Shown: positions 21,286 through 31,065, counted from the first letter of the stretch. The stretch is DNA of 35,555 bases from Allomyces macrogynus ATCC 38327 (GCA_000151295.1 GG745370.1:353513-389067); one strand, 5' to 3'. Numbers and translations: made by a program. The notes: generated from the letters alone by a model not told the origin.

Positions 21286-22748
21286 AGGCCGATTCGCTGG
21301 GCGCGTCGCGATTTTGTTGGGTTTTCGTTTTCTGTAGATAAGTAGGTCTTCGTAGACGCTGCGGTCCCCGTGCTGGGATTACGATTGGTTTTGTGATTGG
21401 ATTATGTACATGTAGCCGTATTCTAGCAATCTAAATTCCGTTTCCCGATATCGGTTCACTCTGTACTCTGCAGAGGCGGATCTGGGGCCAGCCGTACAAG
21501 TCGGACGTACGCAGGCGAACGGGTTCCCTCGCGAGTTAGTCGAGCCAACGGCGTGCGGCCCTTAGTGCATCGCTGGGCTCGTGTTGCTCTCGCTGTATTG
21601 GGTTCGTTCGCGTTGTTTGCCTTGTCTGCTGGTCGTGATCACGGGAGGGGAGAGATTTGGGAACGGACAAGGCAGAGGGTCGGCATTTGATTGACAGTTG
21701 ATCGAACCTGGTTCTGATTGATCGTGCCGCACATGAGCCGCGCAACAAGGCGCTGCGGGCCACTCATACCTAACGTGCTCACTTCTTCTCCAACCACCAA
21801 AGCATCACGCGCGCCCTCCTCCCACGCGTTGCTCGGCCCCCTCGTCCACATCCGGTCCAGCCCTCACCCGTCGTCCTCCCGCGCGCGGCCGCACCCCGCA
21901 GCAAAACCACGTCTTCGCCAAACCAAACCCCTGCGCGATCCATGAGCGCGCGTCGTTTCCAGCGGAATCGCGCCCGTCCGTGCTCGAAACAGATCGTCAA
22001 TCCCGGGGCCCGTGGCCGGCATCGTCGCACATCCCACACCCGTCCGCATCCGACGCCAAACCGCGCTGCAATGGCGCGTGCGGGTCGACGGGTCGCGGTG
22101 CCGGCAGCGGTGGCGGTGACGGCGACCAGGGTGAGGGCGAGACGCGCGCGGCGGGACGCCGACTCGACCACCGACGCGGCGCCGGAGAGGGGGACGACGG
22201 CGGGTCAGTCACAATGGAAGCTGGACTGGGACCGGCAGCGGCGGCGGCGGCCATACGAGCCGGTGGGACTGCGTCCGGTGCATCATGGTCATTGCCGTGT
22301 GGTGGCAGCAGGGCCGGCGCGCCACTGTCACGGTCCAACGGCCGCGGTGGGGGCCGCGGGGGCGGGGCCGGGACCGGTACGACCTCGAGTGACGCGGCCA
22401 AGCGCTGGATTTCGTAGAGGGCCGCTGTGGTCGGACGCGTGGTGCGCGTGGTGTGGTTGGTCGGTTGGTGCTGGAAGCTGGGGCTGGTTGGTCTCGAGGC
22501 GCGGGCCCGGCCTGCGCTGGCGCAAGAGTGGCGTGCGGTCGGTCGCCGCGGGGGCTACGGAGAGAGCAGAGAGTGTTGCGCGTCGGTGGCCGTGATCCGA
22601 CGCTGGTGGAGACGGCGAAATGGCCGACTTGATGGCCAACAAACCCGGCACGGCACCACTTCACCTCGCGATTCAGACCACACGTTCACCAAACGCAACA
22701 GGTATAATGCGATGTGCGACCTCCTCCCCACCCCGTCCATCCTCTCTG
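21286..22748. other. 1.46 kb without a recognised gene
   Basis: The first 400 bases after the GPCR stop are relatively AT-rich and probably its 3' UTR. From 21.8 to 22.6 kb the DNA is extremely GC-rich and several frames stay open on both strands (for example 21980-22417 + and 21997-22401 -), but the products are Gly/Arg- or Pro/Ala-biased without motifs. I cannot decide whether any is real. HemW ends just beyond, on the minus strand. Confidence 0.4.
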
Positions 22749-24481
22749 CTACTGCAGCACCCGCTCCCGCACCTCCTCCTCCTCCTTCTCCGCGCGCAAC
22801 ACCCGCGGCACGACCGCATCCACGACCGCCAACCCGCGCCGCGTACACCTGACCCCGCGCTCCGTCCACTCCAAGAACCCATCGCGCACCATCTTCTCCA
22901 CCGCCTCGCCATCCAACACCTCCGCCACTTCCTCATCCACGACCAACCCGTCCCTGACCATTCGCAACCCCATCACCACCCTCTCCTCGGCGACCGCGCG
23001 CCTTGTCATTTTCGCGCGCTTGAGCATCCCGTGGCCCGACGCGTGACAAGTCGCGGCCCACGCCGAGGGCGACATGATGCGGTAAGTCTTGTCCCGCGTG
23101 CCGGGCCCGCGACGCGCGATACACCCGTGTGCGCCAGGTCCGACGCCAATGTACTCGTGCCCGCGCCAGTAGCCGGAGTTGTGCACGGCTTCGTTAGCGC
23201 GGGTGCGCGCGAAACTCGAGACTTCGTATTGGTGGAAGTCGTGTGCGGCCGTGATCTATAGAGGTCGCACACCCGACATTGTTCAGGGTTTGGCGCGTTG
23301 TGCGGGTAGAGAAGGAGGGAAATACACGTACCTGGACGGTCGCCTCGTACATGTCGGCAAGCTCGTCGTCGGACGGCATCGCCGGCAGGTCGTCGTCGGT
23401 GTTGAGCGCGCGAACGAGGCTGTCGGGAGGGGGGGGGGGGGTGGGCAAGGTCAGTTCGCGTCGGCACCGGCGCAGCGTGGAGCTGGAAATTTGGACAACA
23501 AACCGCGTGCCGCGCTCGAGCGTCAACTGGTACAACGACAAATGCCCGTCGGCGACTCCCAAAATCCGCTACACCCGCGGCCCACACCGTTCGTCAGCAC
23601 CACCATCCCCCTCGCCGTTCACCTTCCAACGCGCAACTTACGTACCCGCAACTCATTCTTCCACGCGCGCACCGACTGTCCCGGCCGGCCCCAAATGAAG
23701 TCCAGCGAAATGCGGTCCGGGAACACTTTTTTCGCCAATTCCACCGCCCGAAGCGCCTGCTGTGCCGTATGGTCGCGCTCAAACAGGCGCAACGTCGCGT
23801 CGTCGAGCGCCTGCACGCCAATCGAGAGCCGGTTCACGCCGTGCGCGCGCCAGGCGTGTAACTTGTCGAGCGTGATGTCCTGCCCGTGGTGAAGTCAGCG
23901 AGCGTGATCGGCGCGCGCGAGAGAGAGAGGTGCAAACGGGCGATACGGTACCGACGGGTTGGCCTCGACCGTGATCTCGGCATCCGCCGCGACCGCATTC
24001 GCGTGCTGGTGGATCGAGGCCAGCGTGCGCTCGAAAAACTCTGGGACCCCGTCCGCGATCCGACGTGATCAGCTCTCCAGCACTCTCTCTCTCTCCCGCC
24101 CCACTCATAGAAGAAGAAAAACGCACCCTGCGGTGCCAACGACGGCGTCCCGCCCCCAAAATACACCGACCGCACATCCCACCGTCGCCCGGGCACTTCC
24201 TCGGTCAGCGCGTGCGTGAGTTCCTTCACGTAGGCCTCGACGAGCGGCGGCGGCGCGCCGGCGGGCGGGTGCGCGTAGACGTTGAACGCGCAGTAGGTGC
24301 ACCGATGCGTGCAGTACGGGAAGTGGAGGTAAATGCCGACGGGTGGGTTGGTGTCGTTGCGGGACTTGGGCGCGGGGGAGGTGGGGGTCGTGGTGGTGGC
24401 GAGCGAGCGGGCGAGCACGCGCGTCGATGATGGGAGCAAGGCACCGGTGGCGGCGCGTGGGGGTCGCAGGCGCTGGAGCAT
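22749..24481 (-). CDS. HemW/RSAD1 radical-SAM haem chaperone, mitochondrial
   Basis: Six exons, 24481-24127, 24040-23952, 23879-23646, 23568-23504, 23419-23332 and 23255-22749, all join in phase to 445 residues. It resembles coproporphyrinogen oxidase HemN but belongs to the HemW group, which binds haem and passes it to respiratory proteins. Evidence: an Arg-rich, acid-free N-terminus (1-30) typical of mitochondrial import; the 4Fe-4S radical-SAM motif C57-x3-C61-x2-C64 (PYCTHRCTYCAFN); GGGTPS at 109-114; EITVEANPS; GVNRLSIGVQALDD; SLYQLTLERGTR; and the haem-binding HNSGYW at 302-307, diagnostic for HemW as opposed to HemN. The winged-helix C-terminal domain ends in a charged helix. The acceptor of the fourth intron follows a run of 13 C. 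All signature residues are present. Confidence 0.96.
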
Positions 24482-25231
24482 CGTGGGCAGCGTGTTGCGG
24501 GTAGTGGTCGCGATTTGATGGTGCTGGTGGGTTGGTGGTTGAGCTGCCGGTCGTGATCGCGGCGTGTCGCGGCTGCTTGCGTGATTTGCCCTGGAGCCAA
24601 GGAGCGAGAACTGTGATCACGACTGGGCGCCGAAATGAAGCACAACTCGCTCACGAAGGCTCTCGCGCCGCACACCAACGACAGCGCGACACGCAAGCAG
24701 ACGGCACAATATATTGCGGGTTGGTTGGGTCGGCACAGATGGGAGGGACACGCCAACACGCACGTCGACGGCCACGAATGGGAAAGAGCACGAAACGGTG
24801 GGAAACGAACGGGAACGCAACAACGAACAAGCGCAAATGCGAAATTACACACGGATGAGATCGAACAACACGATGCGGCAGAGTCGCAAGTGGGATGGGA
24901 TGCACGCGCAGACGGGCACGTCCGCGCGAGCTGTGACCCGGGGCAAGTACAGCGCGGCAAACAGAACGAAAATGCACGACGCGGAGAAACGCAAACGAAG
25001 ATCAAACAAGTGGACGCGACATAACGGAGAACAGGTGGCGGGAGACTGCGACGATCACGGCCCTAATCGCTTGGACCAACGACGACGACACTTGGTACGG
25101 GGAACATGACTGACACGGCTTGAGGTGCGCGACGCGTCCTTGCACTTGCGACCTCGGTGCGGCGCACGTCTCTCGATCCGGCGCGACCAGATAGCCGACC
25201 GCCAGCCACCGCAACGGCTCCTCTCTCTCCC
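24482..25231. other. 750 bp upstream of HemW; no gene seen
   Basis: From about 24620 to 25050 the DNA is unusually rich in A, C and G with few T on this strand (CACGAATGGGAAAGAGCACG style). That composition keeps frames open but gives no protein-like sequence. HemW starts at the left edge and the first small surface-protein gene ends at the right edge, so this is the HemW promoter plus a 3' UTR. Confidence 0.45.
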
Positions 25232-25708
25232 TTACAGCACGAGCGCCGCTGCCGCCGCGACCACGACGGCCCCCTGGACGACGTTCACCTTCCACTTGGG
25301 CTCAGCCGCCGACCCGTCGGTCTTCTCCGTGGCGGTCGGCGCGGGCGTGCCCGTCGAGCTTCCCGCACTCGACGTCGCGGTCCCCGAGGCTGTCGTCTTG
25401 GCACTGGCCGCGGCCGACGTCGACGACGCCTGCGCGATCGCCGAGCTCAGCATGGTCGCGAGTTCCGTCGGGAGCGCGCCGTTGGCGCCCGTGGTCGCAA
25501 ACGCGCCGGTCGGCAGGTTCGAAGCGATGCTCGCGAGGACCGAGGGGGGGATGTTGGGCGGGAGGGCCGGGAGCGCGGCGCCGTTGGGCGGCGTGGGCAG
25601 GTTCGACGGGATCGCGACGTTGCCGGGGACCGCGGCGGGAGGGGCTTGCGCGGAGGTGACGGCGATCAGGGCGGCGACGAGGGCGAGCGGGGCCGTGGAG
25701 AAGTGCAT
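25232..25708 (-). CDS. Small secreted, probably GPI-anchored Ala/Ser/Thr-rich protein (A)
   Basis: This 158-residue protein has a signal peptide (1-20, ending VTSAQA), a Pro/Ala-rich middle (about 22-75), the segment ALPTELATMLSSAIAQAS (79-96), a Ser/Thr/Ala stretch likely to be O-mannosylated, and SAAEPKWK followed by a hydrophobic C-terminus (VVQGAVVVAAAAALVL) ending at the stop without a charged tail. That is the layout of a fungal GPI-anchored cell-surface protein. No enzymatic domain is seen. A TATA box lies 163 bp upstream of the ATG. The PT(D/E)...SS(A/V) and AEP(K/R) motifs recur in the two similar genes downstream, suggesting common descent. Confidence 0.75.
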   Translation of the reverse strand: MHFSTAPLALVAALIAVTSAQAPPAAVPGNVAIPSNLPTPPNGAALPALPPNIPPSVLASIASNLPTGAFATTGANGALPTELATMLSSAIAQASSTSAAASAKTTASGTATSSAGSSTGTPAPTATEKTDGSAAEPKWKVNVVQGAVVVAAAAALVL

Positions 25709-25870
25709 GGTGGTGGGTGGGTTGGGATGGGTTACTTGGTGGGAATGCGTGCGGTAGACCGAGGCACGCGGGGTATGGGAGGGAAGAGAACGACGAGCTG
25801 GAGGAGACGACGGGCGAAAGGCGGGGGTGAGAGAGAGAGAGAGGAGAGAAGAGAGCGGGCGAGTTCTTGC

Positions 25871-25877
25871 TTTTATA
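25871..25877 (-). promoter_or_regulatory. TATA box of surface-protein gene A
   Basis: On the minus strand it reads TATAAAA, 163 bases before the ATG at 25708. The two similar genes have equivalents in comparable places. Confidence 0.6.
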
Positions 25878-26597
25878 CCGACGGCAGAAGCGGCGCGCGG
25901 GCTGGTCGTCCGTTGCGTGCGGATGGCGTGGAGAGCCGACGGTGGAGTGTTGGGTGAGGAGCCGTGGGAGCGGCGCGTCCCTGCGCGCGTCCCACACCTG
26001 TCTCCGGCCCCCCATCTTCGCCGGCCGACCTTCGCGCCGAGCCCGCCGTCGTCACCTCGTCGTCGTCGTCGTCGTCGTTGTCGCGACACCGTGGTGGTGG
26101 TCTGCACGCCGTGCTGCTCGCCGCACCCTCCGGCCACTGAGTCTCGTGCACCTCTCCTCGATGCACCGGTGCTGCGGCGGTGCCGCGCAGCGCACACAGG
26201 CACATGTCTGTTGTCCTTGCCGCTTCGGTGGTGCGTGAGCGCGCCAATGAACGAACAACCCCTGCGCACAGGGGACGACCTGGCCGACGAGCACGCGATC
26301 GGTGACACTGGGTGAACGGAGAAATCAATCCAATCTTGCTGGGCCCGTCCTGACCACGACCGCACGACCAACGACCGGCCACACGCGCAGACGCAACGAG
26401 ACTCTGTGCCTGAATGCTGCATCCTGCCTCCACGGTCCATCCTGATCAACGTGAGAGCAGAGCATATCGCGAGCTGGGTCACAGACAATTTTGGAACATG
26501 TATTGATGCAAATAGTGCGGCAACCTGTTCATGGCCGTCGCCACCGCCGCCCGCGCTGGACAACGCGCGACCGACCGCCTTCTATCAACTTGGCTCA
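25878..26597. other. Upstream region of gene A and 3' side of gene B
   Basis: There is no gene in this stretch. A CGT trinucleotide repeat lies at about 26058-26079. The sequence near 26505-26545 (GTATTGATGCAAAT and following) matches 30083-30125 and marks one edge of the duplicated block. Confidence 0.5.
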
Positions 26598-27089
26598 TTA
26601 CGCAAACACGGCCGCGGCCGCCGCCGCGACACCCGCAACCGCATACACGAACCGCGGCTCCGCAGCGCTCGCACCGGCGGCGGTCGTCGTCGTTGCCGTC
26701 GTCGCCGTGGGCGTCGCCGCGGCCGAATCGGAACTCGTCGTCGTGGCCGCCGAATCCGAAGCCGTCGCGCTTGCCGACGCCGACGCCGCCGAACTTGCGG
26801 CCGAGCTCGTTGCCGCCGCCGAGTTACTTGCGGACGTTGCCGTGGCCGTCGCGGAGCCCGAGGCGGTGGCCGACCCCGACGCGGAAGTGGCGGTCGGCGC
26901 GTCGATCGCAGTGCCGAGAATCGACGACAGCGCCGACGACACGGCGTTGATCACGTCGGTCGGGATCGCGGCGCCCGCGTCTTGCGGGCGCGGCGAGGCC
27001 GTGACTGCGGCGGGGGACGACGCGAGAACGGCGAGAAGAACGGCGAGGAGTGCAGCGGTGAGGTGGGCGAGGCGGGAGAGCGACGACAT
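26598..27089 (-). CDS. Small secreted, probably GPI-anchored Ala/Ser/Thr-rich protein (B)
   Basis: This 163-residue protein starts MSSLSRLAHLTAALLAVLLA, a clear signal peptide cleaved near residue 31. Then come a short conserved stretch AIPTDVINAVSSALSSILGT (41-60), a long Ser/Ala/Thr repeat-like region (about 65-140) without charged residues apart from scattered Asp, and AAEPRFVYAVAGVAAAAAAVFA, a hydrophobic GPI-type tail ending at the stop. It is a close paralogue of the gene at 30220-30579: the signal peptides match almost residue for residue, and so do the tails. The role is probably cell wall or surface coating, inferred only from composition. The TATA box is 102 bp upstream of the ATG. 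Confidence 0.75.
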   Translation of the reverse strand: MSSLSRLAHLTAALLAVLLAVLASSPAAVTASPRPQDAGAAIPTDVINAVSSALSSILGTAIDAPTATSASGSATASGSATATATSASNSAAATSSAASSAASASASATASDSAATTTSSDSAAATPTATTATTTTAAGASAAEPRFVYAVAGVAAAAAAVFA

Positions 27090-27190
27090 GGTTGGTGGAC
27101 TGGTTGGTTGGTGATTGAAGCGTGCGATTGTGGAGCTTGGAGACGACGAGCGAGGATGAGCGCAGACGAAGACCGCGGGCGTTGGTGCGC

Positions 27191-27197
27191 TTTTATA
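27191..27197 (-). promoter_or_regulatory. TATA box of surface-protein gene B
   Basis: It reads TATAAAA on the minus strand, 102 bases before the ATG at 27089. Confidence 0.6.
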
Positions 27198-27957
27198 CCT
27201 GTTCGCCGGCGCCGCGCTCCTTGCGCTGTTGTTGTTGCTGCGCGCGCGGGCGCGCAAGGAGTGGGAGCGCGGCGGCGCACCGGACCGTGCCGTGTGCGCG
27301 CGTGCGGACGTCGCACACCATGGAAGCGGTGATGGAGCGCGTCGGCCAAGACCACATCCCAAATCGAATCGGGTGCTGTGCGCGCCTTTCGCCACGGCGC
27401 GGCCTTGGCGACGGAATCGAGGGTCCGCACATCGCATTATTGCCGCTGGGGCGGTGGCGCGCCTTGGCAGGCCAAGCATGCGATTGGGCTCGATGATGCT
27501 TTTCCGTCAGCGCGCTCCCCGTCTCATCACCGCGAGATCGCTGCCGGCAAACAACGGGAAGCGCGACGCGTCTTGACCGAATGACGCTGCTTGCTGGCGT
27601 CATGGGATGGGCCGAAGGGTGGCTGCGCCATCGTCCGCATTCGTCTGGTCTGGTCCTCTACGGCCGCCGCCGCTCAATCCTCGGCACACCAGCGTGCACG
27701 CGCACCAACCGCACCCGAGGCGAAACGATCCACTCGACTTTCCCCACCCCGTCCAGACCTCGCTGAGCTCGCCAAGACGCCCGGTTGCGGCCGGCCCGAC
27801 AAAGTTTGAGTACGGCCAAGCATGGGGGCGCCAATGGCCAACAACGGAGAGAAACGAAAGTGGAGCGACGGCGGCGTCGCCGCGGCCAAGCTCGGCGCGG
27901 ACACGGATCAAGGGTGGATATTCTCTAACTGCAAACAATGCGAGAGTTTCTTGTAAT

Positions 27958-27977
27958 AGCAGTTCCGCAAACCACTT
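27958..27977 (+). repeat. Inverted repeat, left arm
   Basis: AGCAGTTCCGCAAACCACTT is repeated exactly, in reverse complement, at 28764-28783, enclosing 786 bp. The bases just outside are also partly similar (TTTCTTGTAAT against TTTTCTCGTTAG). Confidence 0.7.
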
Positions 27978-28763
27978 CGGGCTCTTTGTGAACTTGACCA
28001 CCACGTCACTGCCGCTCAGCCACATCCTGGCTCCTCGCTGCTTTCTGCTGTGAAGCAGCAATCCCACCCGCGACCGCAGCGAGCCTTCCACCTCGCTCAG
28101 TTGGGAACAGTGTCTCAGACCGCGAGGGGGGTCGTCGAGGAGCGTGAGCGTGACACGGCCAGATGCGGGCGAGCACCACGATGTGCAGTGCAGGATGCGA
28201 GTGCACACCAACCAGGTTTCTGGGGGACGAGTGAGTGAGCTTGGGAGCGGGTCGCGTCGCATCGCGTCGCGTCATTGAGAATAGCATCGCAGTGCATTTC
28301 TGCACCTTCTCCACCCAGTTTGACCGTCACGGGCAAGGCACTTTGGATTGGGACAGACGGCATGATCACAGCAATGAGATTCTCTGGCGATGTGCGAATG
28401 GGCAAGGGAAGTATGACAGAGGAGGGCGCGTGCGGTCGACCTTGTCAAGCCATGTACGAGGCACAATCGTCTTGGGCAGAATGAGGATCGCCAGCCTTGT
28501 TGCCAGACGTACCCAACAAATCAAGCTTGAAAATCATCGGTTGCAACCGTTGTCTATCAGTCTGAGGCAGTTCTTTCCGAAGATTGTTCTGGCGGATGAT
28601 AACGAACTGGCATGGCCAGAATGAAACAAGGATGAAAGCAAGGGCATCAAAACTAGCGCCAGATGAAGCACTGCCCTGAGGTGTGTGTCTTCAAGCAGTA
28701 GTTCCACCACTATGAAAGCAAAGTTACAGCTAAAGACAATGCTGGGCACGCAGCGCCAGCCCC

Positions 28764-28783
28764 AAGTGGTTTGCGGAACTGCT
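28764..28783 (-). repeat. Inverted repeat, right arm
   Basis: This is the exact 20-base reverse complement of 27958-27977. With the left arm it could be the terminal repeats of a small non-autonomous DNA transposon; no transposase frame is seen between them, and target-site duplications are not evident. Confidence 0.7.
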
Positions 28784-28917
28784 CTAACGAGAAAATCTAG
28801 CTCGGCAGCGAGAGAATGACTTGATCTCTGCCACAGCCAAGAAAGGGTACACACACCGTGGATCCGACTGGCCCCAGACTGCCCTGCTTGCTCTCGATCT
28901 GACTTGCACATCCTCTC

Positions 28918-29070
28918 AGTCCAACACCCACTTCGGCCCAACACGCTCTCATTCTGGCACTCTCTCAATCCGGCATGCTCTGTCCGACATTTTCTCGTTT
29001 CGACACACTCTTGTCTCGGCACGCTCTTGGCCTGACACGCCCTCAATTCAGCACGCTATTGGTTCAACTT
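28918..29070. repeat. Degenerate minisatellite (about 16-19 bp unit)
   Basis: A loosely repeated motif of the form CGGCACGCTCTTG or CGACACACTCTTG recurs about eight times with substitutions and short spacing changes. It is too diverged to count units exactly. Confidence 0.55.
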
Positions 29071-29379
29071 GCTCTTGCTCTCGACCATGGACCCAATCCA
29101 AACACGCACGGGCTCCGACTACTTGCTCGACACAAACACGGGCCCGACCTGACCAGCCGACCAGCCACCCGGATGGCTGCAGAACTGCGCGCTCGACCTG
29201 TCGAATACTTGCACAATCTAATCGCGTGCTCAACTGCGCTGCCCAACCTGGGACCAACTGGCCCATCCAGACCCAATCAAACTATGTGACCATGTTCCTG
29301 ATGCTCTCCACCTTACACTTGAGGTGCCACGCTGCGCCGACTACACGATCCGGCACCAGGCGCCCCAGATCCGCTGGGC

Positions 29380-29560
29380 TGATGGGGTCCATCAGCACGC
29401 TCCGCACGAACCCAACGCTCGTGACACGATCATGTGCGCATGATGCGTCCGCATCTGTCCATCAACCACGATCCGACCCGCTCGACGCGCCCGCGGCGCT
29501 GTAACCGCGACAAGTCGCATGGGGGAACACTGTCGGGACAGGCGATGCACACTGGCCCCT
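29380..29560 (+). pseudogene. Possible fragment of a second EED-like gene
   Basis: Bases 29389-29417 match 2363-2391 of the EED-like gene at 26 of 29 positions, with 16 identical bases in a row, and give STLRTNPT where that gene gives NALRTNPT. What follows is only loosely similar (a possible DASVRI strand, then GGTLSGQ) and is interrupted by stops and shifts. The match is short, so descent from the same gene is likely but not proven. Confidence 0.4.
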
Positions 29561-29845
29561 CTACATCGCTGTGACGGTCCTCTCGCGGCACGACGGGACG
29601 CGTTCCCGGGTGGACACCGCTGAGCGCCCCTTCCATCGCCGGGCGGTCTCGCGACGTGGTTGGGGTACAGGTCCACCCGCCCGTGCTCGGCGTGCACACA
29701 CCCACCTCGACGTTTGAACACGCACCTTTGGCGTGGGTCGCCCTGGCCTCGCACTTAACAGATCCGCGCCCGTCCACACGCTTCTGCCGCGCGGCGCAGG
29801 CCTGCAAGCCCGCGCTGGGCTTCGTCCATTCTCTGTTTTTTCCTG

Positions 29846-30013
29846 AGCAAATTCATTCGCGTCCCTCAATCTGTTGCCGCCATCTCTCGCGTGCTGTCGG
29901 GCGACAGCATCTCCATTGCTGGGAACATTCTGAACACAGGCATGCCAACGACGCGTTTGACCGCGCAGGATGCAACTCTCGGTGTCTGCATGCATCCCGC
30001 CCACCCTGATTAG
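29846..30013 (+). pseudogene. Unidentified protein-like stretch, no start found
   Basis: One frame of about 55 codons reads like a folded protein rather than composition noise: SKFIRVPQSVAAISRVLSGD then SISIAGNILNTGMPTTRLTA, ending at TAG 30011-30013. It has balanced hydrophobic and polar residues unlike its surroundings. After the stop the same frame continues QLYGVIAK, as if the stop were a mutation. No family is recognised, and no intron or start could be assigned. It may be a 3' exon of a broken gene. Confidence 0.35.
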
Positions 30014-30219
30014 CAATTGTACGGCGTCATAGCCAAAGTATGTTGGTCGCCGACCGACAGGTTTGGATGACGGTTTGAATTGATGTATTGATGCAAATTG
30101 CAGCCACCAGCTCCTGGCCATCTAGCAATTACCCCCCCCCCCCCCCCCCCCACTCACTTGTCCGCGTCGATCGAGCAGCGGCGCGCGACCGGCACTATTC
30201 CTTGTCCGGTTTCCTTTTT

Positions 30220-30579
30220 TCATGCAAACACGACCGCGGCAGCGGCCGCGGCCACACCAGCGGCGGCAAACCCGAACCGCGGTTCTGGAGCGCTTGCGCC
30301 CGCGACCGTTGTCGTGATGGTCGGGACGCTCGTCGCTACAATGATATTGGACCGCGTCGTCATTGTGGGCGAATCGGTCTGCGCGTCATTGGGCAGGTCC
30401 GTCGCAGTCCCGAGAACCGAGGATAGCACTGAGGTCACGGTATCGTTCACCTCAGTCGGGTCGGCGGTGACTTGCGGGTGCGGCGAGGCCATCACGGCCG
30501 TCGGGGACGATGCAAACACGGCTAACACGGCAACAACCGTGGCGGCGGCAAGCTGGGCGAGGCGCGAGAGCGACGGCAT
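30220..30579 (-). CDS. Small secreted, probably GPI-anchored protein (C), paralogue of B
   Basis: This 119-residue protein begins MPSLSRLAQLAAATVVAVLA, almost the same signal peptide as protein B. It continues with DPTEVNDTVTSVLSSVLGTA (the family's PT(D/E)V...SS stretch) and ends SAPEPRFGFAAAGVAAAAAAVVFA, a GPI-type hydrophobic tail matching B. The Ser/Ala/Thr spacer present in B is largely missing and is replaced by about 40 residues with Ile, Met and Asn, so the repeat region has contracted. ATG 30579 is preferred because it aligns with B; an in-frame ATG at 30591 would add four residues. The TATA box lies 205 bp upstream. Confidence 0.7.
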   Translation of the reverse strand: MPSLSRLAQLAAATVVAVLAVFASSPTAVMASPHPQVTADPTEVNDTVTSVLSSVLGTATDLPNDAQTDSPTMTTRSNIIVATSVPTITTTVAGASAPEPRFGFAAAGVAAAAAAVVFA

Positions 30580-30783
30580 GGTGCGCGGCAAGTAGGGTCG
30601 TCGGTGTGGAGGACGCGTGGTCGTGTCGGTCGGTCACACTTGAGGGGGCGGCGGGAATGGCGCGTCGACGAGATGCAGGGCGGATGTGGGCAGCTTTTGA
30701 AATTGACGAGCGAGCAGAACAAACGACTGAATTGACGAGCGAGCAGTACAAACAACTGGAGCGTGGGGGCGGGCACGGCGCGC

Positions 30784-30791
30784 TTTATATA
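30784..30791 (-). promoter_or_regulatory. TATA box of surface-protein gene C
   Basis: It reads TATATAAA on the minus strand, 205 bases before the ATG at 30579, preceded by a GC-rich stretch like that upstream of gene B. Confidence 0.6.
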
Positions 30792-30992
30792 GACAGATGA
30801 CCGGCCCCGCGCGCGTCGCGCTTTGTTAAATTCCTGCCCAGAGCAGAGCAGGACCGCGACGGGCGCTGTGTTGATGTGCGCGGCGCAAGGATAACTGCGA
30901 GCTCTCACGGCGGCAGGCAGGCCGCGGAGACTCGCGTGCCTGGACCGCGTGCGCGCCGCGGCACGCAAACGTCGCGCACACCAGCGTGAAGA

Positions 30993-31065
30993 TGGAGCGC
31001 GTCGGCCAAGGATCGAATTGAATCGAATGGAGCGCGTCGGCCAAGGACCGAATCGAATTGAATCG
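30993..31065. repeat. Local tandem duplication, two units of 35-38 bp
   Basis: TGGAGCGCGTCGGCCAAGGA followed by a GAATTGAATCG segment occurs twice in a row (from 30993 and from 31028). Copy 1 of the larger duplicated block has the unit only once (near 27331), so the doubling happened after that duplication. Confidence 0.75.

Larger units (their letters stand above)
26505..27910. repeat. Duplicated block, copy 1 (contains surface-protein gene B)
   Basis: Sequence landmarks occur in the same order here and in copy 2: GTATTGATGCAAAT, the surface-protein gene, its TATA region, GTGCGGACGTCGC followed by ACCATGGAAG, GTCTCATCACCGCGAGATC, CATGGGA, and AGTGGAGCGACGGCGG near 27860. Identity is patchy, with insertions in copy 2, so the duplication is not recent. 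Edges are approximate. Confidence 0.75.
27911..30082. other. 2.2 kb gene-poor spacer between the two duplicated blocks
   Basis: The composition is closer to balanced than elsewhere, and no intact gene is visible. It contains an inverted repeat pair (27958/28764), a GCTGCTT...AAGCAGC hairpin near 28038-28060, a degenerate minisatellite near 28918-29070, an EED-like scrap near 29389 and an unidentified protein-like stretch at 29846-30013. This mixture suggests relics of inserted or decayed elements. Confidence 0.55.

Noticed and set aside
21942..22595. 217-codon plus-strand frame between the GPCR and HemW
   Set aside because: Arg/Gly-rich composition, no recognisable motif, and competing frames of equal length on both strands.
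26052..26294. His/Thr repeat peptide encoded by the CGT microsatellite
   Set aside because: A simple trinucleotide repeat in an upstream region, with no conserved context.
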